64,000 nucleotides of DNA from NCBI RefSeq assembly GCF_008905045.1, contig NZ_VWMY01000004.1:114787-178786 (forward strand), in the 5' to 3' direction. A program made the translations under genes and the position numbers. The number at the start of each line of letters is the position of its first letter. Within the stretch, counting starts at the first letter, position 1. The stretch is from Streptomyces albicerus. GTDB taxonomy: Bacteria > Actinomycetota > Actinomycetes > Streptomycetales > Streptomycetaceae. Under the pieces are notes generated by a model. It was not told where the DNA came from. It worked only from the letters and a program-made list of their open reading frames with translations, and did no database searches. Below are positions 61,201 to 64,000 of this stretch, one piece after another.

Positions 61201-62204
61201 GGTGTGGCGATCTCGCCCAGCGGCGGGACGGTCACGGCAAGTGTGGCCTCCGCCAGTCCGTACACCGGGAGCGGGGCCCGCCCGTCCAGCCCCGCAGGCG
61301 TCGTTCGTGCCGTGAACTCCCGCCACACCCGCGGGGCGATCGGCTCGGCGCCGACGAGCATCAGCCGTACGCAGCTCAGGTCGAGCCCGGCGAGGGCGCT
61401 GTGCGGCACACGCCGCACCACGAGGGCGAGTGCGAAGTTGGCGGCGGACAGTACGGTCGCGCGGTGCCGTGCCACGGCCTCGAACCACAGAGCGGGACGC
61501 TTGGCGAAGGACAGCGGCTCCAGTCTCACCTGCTTCAGACGCGCCGCCATGGGGACCAGATGCGTGCCGATCAGACCCATGTCGTGGAAGTACGGCATCC
61601 AGGCCGCGACCACGTCGTCGGCGGTCAGCGCCGTCGCGACCCGGATCTGGCGGAGGTTGGCGAGGACGCCGGCGTGCGTCAGTTCCACGCCCTTGGGGGA
61701 TCCGGTGCTTCCGGAGGAGAACTGCAGGAACGCCACGTCCTGCGGAGCGGGTCGCGGCAGCCGCCGGGGCGGGCGGCCTGCCCGTAGTGCGTCCAGCTTC
61801 AGTGCGCGTACCTCGCCGTGGATTTCGGCGACCAGCGGTGCGGTGGACTCGTCCACGACGACGGGCGGCCTGCCGAGGAGTTCCCACACCGGCTCCACCC
61901 GGCGCGCGTCCGGGGCGAGCGGCACGGGTATGAGTCCCGCCGCCAGCGCGCCCCAGAACATCGGTTGGAAGTCCTCCCCCAAGTCGGCGACCAGTGGTAC
62001 CGGGGTGCCGCGTTCCACGCCAGCGGTGATGAGCCCGCCGGCCACGCGCAGTGCCTCGTCCCGCAGTTCGGCGAAGGTGACGGTGCGCTCGCTGCCGTCC
62101 CCACGGACGTGCACGATGGTCTGTCCGGGTGTCTCCTCGGCTGCCCGCAGCAGTACGTCGAGGAGCGTCGCTTCACCGTTCGAACCGTCGTTTGAGCTGT
62201 TCAC
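49206..62204 (-). CDS. Giant FAAL-PKS-NRPS synthetase with acyl-ACP-reductase-like C-terminus
   Basis: 4332 residues in one frame from a GTG start. Domains by motif: fatty acyl-AMP ligase (10-550; FSSGSTGSPKGVELTH); ACP (595-675; LGGSSLKAM); KS (718-1135; DTACSSAL, EAHGTGTP, KANLGH); Ala/Pro/Thr linker with six 6-residue repeats (about 1166-1201); malonyl-type AT (1318-1600; GHSVGE, VSHAFHSAM); KR (1700-2190; LITGGAGGLG, Ser, Tyr, Asn); ACP (2235-2310; LGLDSL); C (2335-2765; HHSAADG); A (2815-3315); PCP (3340-3410; LGGDSIM); C (3460-3895; HHLIGDG); then 3950-4332 resembling cyanobacterial acyl-ACP reductase (TGHATTTVSVVKTV; IGCGSIGTSSLRLL; IVVDDSFPHCFDTARA). No thioesterase follows. A lipid starter would be extended by one malonyl unit, reduced to beta-hydroxyacyl, condensed to one amino acid and perhaps released as an aldehyde. 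All main catalytic motifs look intact. Confidence 0.93.
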   Translation of the reverse strand: MNSSNDGSNGEATLLDVLLRAAEETPGQTIVHVRGDGSERTVTFAELRDEALRVAGGLITAGVERGTPVPLVADLGEDFQPMFWGALAAGLIPVPLAPDARRVEPVWELLGRPPVVVDESTAPLVAEIHGEVRALKLDALRAGRPPRRLPRPAPQDVAFLQFSSGSTGSPKGVELTHAGVLANLRQIRVATALTADDVVAAWMPYFHDMGLIGTHLVPMAARLKQVRLEPLSFAKRPALWFEAVARHRATVLSAANFALALVVRRVPHSALAGLDLSCVRLMLVGAEPIAPRVWREFTARTTPAGLDGRAPLPVYGLAEATLAVTVPPLGEIATPLVLDRTALSRGRAEAAEPGPHAVELMDLGRPVEGCEVRVTDDSRRPLRDRRVGHVEVRGPQLGRGYHRAPESTAATFVDGWLRTGDLGFLSDGRLCVTGRHKDVLFVNGRTFHAPDLEETVATTEGLPPGTVAVIGSTDPDTGGERVVAFVQWARPPVATAAPLLRTAAARVREALGYDDVRVLPLAPGAFPRTTSGKLRRGVLRTRFESGAYAAVEARLTSTTTATADTGVPVGGGATAEGVRSVHGGPLPAPRSPRDVERSVLSIWARVLDRPEAEIGSQERFFDLGGSSLKAMTMLAQLEDTFSLTVEPRLLRDHDTVAALTGQILALLADGGEAPGDEDSGRRSLRRSEEHTSQAPGGAGESAPREGMEPGSGAATEAGPCEAVAVLATACRFPGAETPEAFWELLAAGGDTVGGIPEDRWGSAPGVRARFGSFLTDPAAFDADFFGMDDEEARATDPQARIFLELAHEALERAGYAGPRRVGRRIGVFAAVGDSGYREVLAGAVDGDLARHPAALTGNLPNLIAARVSQALDLNGPALAVDTACSSALVALHLARRSLLSGECDLAVVGGVNLGLTPTGHRLLETTGALSPTGTCRAFGAEADGFVPGEGGAALVLARLDDALGADDPVLALVRGTAVNNDGRSLSLLAPNPRGQREVITRAYRECGVDPATVSYVEAHGTGTPVGDPVEAQSLGYAFPPRADGIPRRLGSVKANLGHLLNAAGMPGLVKVVLALGHRQLPPSPHSNPPAPYLERVAPGFQLVTEHQEWRAEGPLVAGVNAFGFGGTNAHAVLEEAPGRDRLVAATPAPADPGTHLPSPSPAKSRAPGTTSVPATTSVPATTSVPGTTSVPATTSVPGTTSAPGAPLAASGPAGTPPKEHRTPSHTKERGPSDTTDVPHLLTLSACTGDALHAAASELAAHLRARPELDEGDVCATVNTSRDDGPYRLAVVADGDLADRLEAAGDQHGRHEVARPRPRTVFLLPGQGAQRPGQGRALYRSAPVFRDVLDEASSLTGPVLGRTLAAWCLDEGADPEALARTEVAQPLLVAFGVALAGQLAAWGVKADAVMGHSVGEITAACLAGTLTLAEAVGFAAERGRLVGGLAAPGAMAAVRGDEETVADLVAAVGGTLCVAAVNGPAQVVLAGEEDAVDLAVAELTARGMAARRLRVSHAFHSAMLEPVLDPLRDAAKALTVHPAGLPMLSTVTGQWAPGLTPEYWRQHAVRPVQFGAAVARLLDDGFDTFVELGPGDTLSGPVRAVAAAHTLTRSEVAVLPALGAPASDGGQDLGARALLETAGRLWMRGTALSPTAPARGAGRRRVPVPTYPFQRSRHWPHRSGAAPAYDAAPASGAAPASGETPAHSATPAPERASAPGATPVPRRLVWCDAPLTAAPGPRVVRLAGVDTALGRALADRLTGRGVTVLKQHDTSGTSAPDTVVWFAGDSDSGAPHETGHAGRQAAGAIITASEEPRDPRCPDTATRSAVSSLRDVLALLGTGGCARLLVVTEDVHTTGVSSERARPAQALLHGFALALPEEHPGLSSRSIDLSSRDVLALQLDALERELYAKDAPGASGGVAWRAGRRLTRTPVAVSADTTAVRTLPPDGTYLITGGAGGLGSALARDLADRGRPELILVGRTATPPRDLLADLRALGARAQYHAADVSDEAALDALVAGLPPLDGVFHAAGTAHPGSLRGKTDGEIEEVLAAKVRGTVLLAEALRRHSHQPAVCVAFSSVSSVLPGLAGALGDYAAANSFLDAFAAAERAAGRPWQAIGFGPVADTGLASGTRAQARLRAQGLAPMTARAALAGLHTAVGLDAAHLLVTGLADRDPAAGPAADQPPAAGRRDDRDRLPADTAAPAAVHRRDRRDRDMPPAPAHALLRADESTATDPPHDPSHIADVVRGLLAEALHRAPEDLGDDEQFLTLGLDSLTAVDLARRLERELCLPLPATLLFEYRTIGELAAHLATQTPRTPLASPPEPTTVAAPRDSGADGRTSPLTPVQLAFHTTETLHEGVTAYGYVRQAISGPLDTALLGRALAHLAARHRMLRMRITQDDARPRQYAVPAAPVDTAPRWYEIREQEGGAPPALDRLEQDLCNRPFDLTAQDPVRAVLVREDTHLAHLLLVVHHSAADGFSLKVLCEELWTLYTALARGDSTPELPPLRAEFTDYAAADTEQRQSAAYPRDQAYWRARIAEHSAAGSARALPYDGEPEASPAPPLVHHRTGIDAALTAALRELAARHGVSLFHLLLAVYGRCLARWSGQRAVAVNVARARREMPLASIDRLVGPLADTLPVFATVDLDESVTVLAERLRLIWREAEAHATLSSPDLTRLLPAGGHSPHTAGPSPRTAAEAGFSFARLPVVHGPDWPVSVTPTAAATASAATRLGLLCWEADASLRLSWNHPARLFRPETVRGFADAYLAELRAAVAEPLAEPSSGATVSVHHPQRDAHATTTTAAHAAATDSGVVDRLCAQLRATPDAVAVDTGRTTLTYAALDDASAALASRLRAHGVRPGDLVGLLTEPGAETVTGVVGILRSGAGWVPMDATHPAARHQDQLSRTGVRVLVCDAATRDAAAALGSVTLVAADDPSPVPPPDRLPPTAAAPDATAYVIFTSGSTGRPKAVPITHRSMTNYLDWALSAFGYGPGDRLVQTASVCFDASVRQLLAPLLVGATVHTLTRDLLRDPEALLDRVVEDRITVWSSVPTLWERLLTAAEDRARQSGVAPDLSTLRWVHVGGEALPAAHVRRWFDLLDTGPSGGGGPGHRISNLYGPTEATINATCHIIDTRPADDVRHLPIGRPVAGTELAVVDEDGRLCGPGEAGELLIAGRGLTSGYLGDPELTTAAFTERDGRRWYRSGDRVRQVADGVLEFLGRLDDQVKVRGHRVELGELEAALLAHPGVARAAALLRDGRLVAYVEPRPGAGEPDIRETRAFLSRVLPPYMLPARIHSLAALPLTGTGKIDRNRLARRDEGTPSGGVTGGQAAVNAAPGHGTSPATATELVVARVWSELLDVPEACREDDFFALGGDSIMVLELFARLRAELPALPRPTALYTHRTLSALAAAIDATPAADPTGTHQAAPAVTAADEAPSGPAGPAESRPAESAVTATHGDDGSGLDGPYPLTPSQRGFLLAETIAPGAGSGWLARFRLSGPLRLDVFQRAVDVLMARHPMLRTMFPAGARPPVQQELPPSLRLPVETETLAHPDLLESRVSEEARRRFEPWAWPLLRLRLFTIGTDEHVLLVHAHHLIGDGYSAALLARELLSVYDRFGRGLPDGLPPLCSTFRDHVALLAARPPATGPQVQEYRARHLAPYTPPVLRGPQHDSADGSPGFRTTGFTLEAGQTQALRRLALDAGSTLYAPLLTAYYRALADFTGQRDLVLGLAVTGREETAQDAHRVIGPFAEAVALRPALPDEPGAPAFGEDLRRIAAETVAGRSAGPTDLRTAGGLPRTAQFFFTFLDFTSLGTPTGGTLTLHTDDTDTALAPPPVGTDVFVAVRPAANGEGLRVTIRVSAAALADDQLTDFAGEMRRQLEDALHEATHDLSRDDGAGRAPHGPSVPQRRPGPGEPYAGTGGQDPRPGPDTGRTDRRASRTRLASRTRLDAALVGYLPAPQHLAAFAGLPHEGLGREQVRALLFPDGRARLLEEITTPLGRSGFVSMPLFADELVPSGDLSARTARAVEHAASLGARCVSLAGMIPSLTGYGYDVLREASPTTATITTGHATTTVSVVKTVHAALAATGRHLAHLTLAVIGCGSIGTSSLRLLLARSPRPPARLLLCDLPGSGPRLRGLAADLSSSEPAMRIQVVESGPSLPAEVYEADVVVTAVSGATTLLDIDRLRPGTIVVDDSFPHCFDTARALDRMKDKQDVLVVGGGLLALDDTETHLSQELPAVALAGHATHFRLSGTLASCRLESLLHAHITDPDRALPPDTELPLIHGLVDLPRALAYWDAAESTGVRPAPLHLLDHVVTPGALDALPPPR
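58601..58708 (-). repeat. Six in-frame 18-bp tandem repeats in the KS-AT linker
   Basis: Six units of CGGAAGTCGTACCGGGTA or a close variant, each exactly 18 bases, encode an array of P-A/G-T-T-S-V repeats (for example TTSVPATTSVPG). The array lies between the ketosynthase and acyltransferase domains. As units are multiples of three, copy changes would only alter linker length. Confidence 0.95.
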
Positions 62205-62216
62205 CGGCGCACCCTA
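62205..62216 (-). promoter_or_regulatory. Leaderless -10 element of the giant synthetase gene
   Basis: On the minus strand TAGGGT (62216-62211) ends six bases before the GTG start, the same spacing as in four other genes in the window. No strong ribosome binding site is present. A good -35 was not found at 16-18 bases, so an activator may be needed. Confidence 0.62.
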
Positions 62217-62678
62217 GCAAGATCCGCCCCATGCAAGGTTGTTCATCTTGAGCACCGCCGCCGCTTCGCGCCTGTCGGCGCCACATCCTCCTCGTCCGGG
62301 CCCGGGAATCCGCCGGCGCCGTAGTTCAGACTCCGCGCGGTCTTCACCAGTGACGCCAAGGGATCTCCGTGAGGGAACCGCAGGAGTCGAAGAATCTTGC
62401 GGCGGCAAAGCCGGGCACGCAGGGCCAGTGATGTGACTGCGGCCATCGCAACGATGCTCCTCTCTGCACATACGGTTCGAACATCCGCATGAAATGCGGG
62501 TGTTCGGCGGACAAGCGCCACGGTGCGCCGCCCCTTCCGCCGGATAGATATATCTACGAATATGACTCTGGGCATGGCCTCGGGAATTGCATCGCCTCGG
62601 GAATTCGCGCATATCCGCGCCCGCAAAGGGAGGTCGTCGCTGTCCGCTCGCACGGGATACCGGTCGAAGAGGAGAGAC
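62217..62678. other. Intergenic region between the synthetase and the divergent gene
   Basis: About 460 bases. It includes the AT-rich palindrome-containing stretch GATAGATATATCTACGAAT (around 62542-62560), unusual in this GC-rich DNA, and the direct repeat GCCTCGGGAATT (around 62579 and 62596). These could be a regulator-binding or promoter region for either gene. No gene seen. Confidence 0.5.
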
Positions 62679-63206
62679 ATGAGAAGCACCCCCCACCAGC
62701 AAGCCGTCGAGTGGCTCGCGGCCGCGGCCGTGGATCCTCGGGCCTGCAAGCGGGAATGGGAACACAGTGCGAGCGGCACCGTGCTACTCCCGGCCGGGCG
62801 CTTCTGGGACGTCCTCAGCGTGCCGGAGGAGATCGGCCTTCTCGCACTCGACGCCCTCCTGCGCCTCCCGCTGCCGATGCCCGGCCCCACGCTCGCCGAC
62901 TTCGGCGCCCACCGCATCGGGTTCTTCCTTCCACCGGACCCGGAGAGCTACTGGGTCGGCCAGGACATCCGCTACTCCGGGAAGGGAGCCTGGATCGCCG
63001 TGCCCTCGCCGCGCCGCACGACCGGCACGCCGCGCTGGCTGATTCCGCCCGACGGGCGCGGCGCCCTGCATCTGCCGACCGCCTTGGAACTGGCGCTCCA
63101 TCAGGCCATGGAGATGCTCTCCGACCTGGTGAACGGAGAGCACGCGCGCTCCGGTGGCAACGCGACGCCTCCCGGGTCGGGCCCAGGCCGCGGTGGTCTC
63201 CGCTGA
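62679..63206 (+). CDS. Actinobacterial protein of unknown function
   Basis: 175 residues (MRSTPHQQAVEWLAAAAVDP). The core reads TVLLPAGRFWDVLSVPEEIGLLALDALLRL, then RIGFFLPPDPESYWVG and PRRTTGTPRWLIPPDGRG. The pattern GRFWDVLSV...GFFLPP is shared with a group of Streptomyces proteins distantly like the N-terminal part of bifunctional primase-polymerases, but no catalytic residues are evident. AGAGGAGAG lies before the ATG. Divergent from the synthetase. Low-complexity C-terminal tail. Confidence 0.75.
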   Translation: MRSTPHQQAVEWLAAAAVDPRACKREWEHSASGTVLLPAGRFWDVLSVPEEIGLLALDALLRLPLPMPGPTLADFGAHRIGFFLPPDPESYWVGQDIRYSGKGAWIAVPSPRRTTGTPRWLIPPDGRGALHLPTALELALHQAMEMLSDLVNGEHARSGGNATPPGSGPGRGGLR

Positions 63207-63305
63207 GTCAGCGTCTCGGGCGGGTGCGAGCGCGGTCGTCCCACGCCGGAGCACCGTCAACGCACGGAAGCGGAATCGGCATCAGCCGACGCCCAGGCAA
63301 ATGCG

Positions 63306-63560
63306 TTACGACCCACTCGCGCCCGGATCACCGTCCATCCGGCACCGTCGCGGCACCGGAGGACGAACGGTGGTGAGGACGGGTCGCACTGCCTCGCGCA
63401 GCCCGGGGACGATGCGTCCGCGAGCCTGCCAGTCGGCGACCAGCGCGGCATAGATCGGCGGGTCGGGTCGCATCCAGTGGGCGCCGGTACGTTCGACGGA
63501 CGGCTGGTGCCGGCCCGCGCGCCCCAGGAAGGGCCCCGTTGTGGCGAATGTGCTGTCCAT
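63306..63560 (-). CDS. Possible small protein
   Basis: 84 residues from MDSTFATTGPFLGRAGRHQP. The segment TGAHWMRPDPPIYAALVADWQARGRIVPGLRE looks like authentic protein and recalls short actinobacterial proteins of the DPxYAALVxEW type. The last 25 residues are low-complexity. No strong ribosome binding site. May be decayed. Confidence 0.4.
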   Translation of the reverse strand: MDSTFATTGPFLGRAGRHQPSVERTGAHWMRPDPPIYAALVADWQARGRIVPGLREAVRPVLTTVRPPVPRRCRMDGDPGASGS

Positions 63561-63675
63561 GTCCGTGCAACGGGGCTTGTGCGCCAGTGGCACGCCCTCA
63601 CCCGCCAGGACACCGGATCGAGCGAGCCCACGCCCCTCGTTCGGGGCCATGTTTTCATCCGACCAGAAGATGTGT

Positions 63676-63711
63676 CCCGCCTGTCGGTCCGGCGCCGGAC
63701 CGACAGGCGGG
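63676..63711. repeat. 36-bp perfect palindrome
   Basis: The 36 bases starting CCCGCCTGTCGGTCC are an exact palindrome with no loop (axis between 63693 and 63694). It lies in a non-coding gap. It could be a terminator-like hairpin or a protein-binding site. Confidence 0.95.
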
Positions 63712-63750
63712 CCAACTCGATGCCGGGCACGCCTTCAGGGTCACGCGAAG

Positions 63751-63803
63751 CTAAGCGGTCTCGGGGAGGTGAGGCACGCCCCCACCTCCCCGAGACCGCT
63801 TAG
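63751..63803 (-). terminator. Strong hairpin at the end of the last gene
   Basis: A perfect 21-bp stem (left arm starts CTAAGCGGTCTCGGGG) with an 11-base loop. The right arm includes the stop codon of the minus-strand gene that ends at 63800, so the hairpin begins inside the gene's last codon. No U-run follows. Confidence 0.85.
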
Positions 63804-64000
63804 AACGCCGTGTGGGCCAGCCAGTGGTCCAGCAACGCGCGGTCGCCCGTCACCGTGACCCGATCGTCGTCCGGCGGAACGCGGCGGGAGATCACCAGCA
63901 TCAGGTCCGTCACCGTGCCCGACACCACCACGTCGGCCTCGACCGGCCCACGCTCCCACCGCAACCCTTCGGACGTCCTGATGACCACCCAGCCCGCCAG
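63800..64000 (-). CDS. Mycothiol-dependent isomerase-family protein, C-terminal part (5' end outside window)
   Basis: 66 residues are visible, running off the window edge. GPVEADVVVSGTVTDLMLVISRR and DDRVTVTGDRALLDHWLAHTAF match the SCP2-like C-terminal domain of maleylpyruvate isomerase-family (mycothiol-dependent) proteins, as in the frameshifted gene at 8748. The catalytic N-terminal domain is not in the window. Confidence 0.75.
   Translation of the reverse strand: MAGWVVIRTSEGLRWERGPVEADVVVSGTVTDLMLVISRRVPPDDDRVTVTGDRALLDHWLAHTAF

Overview
The window reads as chromosomal DNA of a Streptomyces or very close relative. The base composition is very GC-rich, with strongly G/C-biased third codon positions. 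It carries a SapB-type ramC-S-A-B cluster with a RamR-like regulator, a snapalysin protease, a PP2C/GAF/PAS phosphatase, PknG-type signalling genes, many GTG/TTG starts and several leaderless-type promoters. No rRNA, tRNA, CRISPR array or intact insertion sequence was seen.

Left part (1-12.5 kb): the tail of an MMPL exporter, a secreted snapalysin, small membrane and unknown proteins, a TPR protein, a MerR-GNAT pair, a frameshifted mycothiol-isomerase-family gene with its TetR regulator, and divergent short-chain dehydrogenase and aldehyde dehydrogenase genes. At 12.5-20.1 kb lies a complete class III lanthipeptide locus: synthetase RamC, a 39-residue precursor, an attenuator-like hairpin, two ABC half-transporters and a convergent RamR-like regulator. 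The precursor has one ring motif that is a residue shorter than in SapB. Next come a TetR-hydrolase operon and a GAF/PAS/SpoIIE phosphatase.

Middle part (26.5-42.7 kb): two inverted copies of a cold-shock protein plus DEAD-box helicase module, about 10 kb apart. Their coding regions and untranslated leaders are both conserved. Between the copies lie a Fic/ribbon-helix-helix toxin-antitoxin pair, a four-gene PaoABC-type molybdenum aldehyde oxidoreductase operon with a divergent TetR and twin operators, a long-form GAPDH and a small MerR protein. The second copy continues into a CBS-domain gene and a small conserved gene.

Right part (42.7-64 kb): a PknG-like kinase, a four-helix membrane protein and a solute-binding lipoprotein form an overlapping operon like the mycobacterial PknG/GlnX/GlnH sensor, but with a sugar-type binding protein. 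A two-repeat lipoprotein follows. The largest gene (49206-62204, minus strand) encodes a 4332-residue FAAL-PKS-NRPS protein. Its last recognisable catalytic region, after a terminal condensation domain, resembles cyanobacterial acyl-ACP reductase rather than a thioesterase or a standard reductase. It could make a fatty-acid-derived beta-hydroxyacyl aminoacyl product released reductively, and it is the most novel-looking system here. The window ends in another mycothiol-isomerase-family gene cut by the edge.
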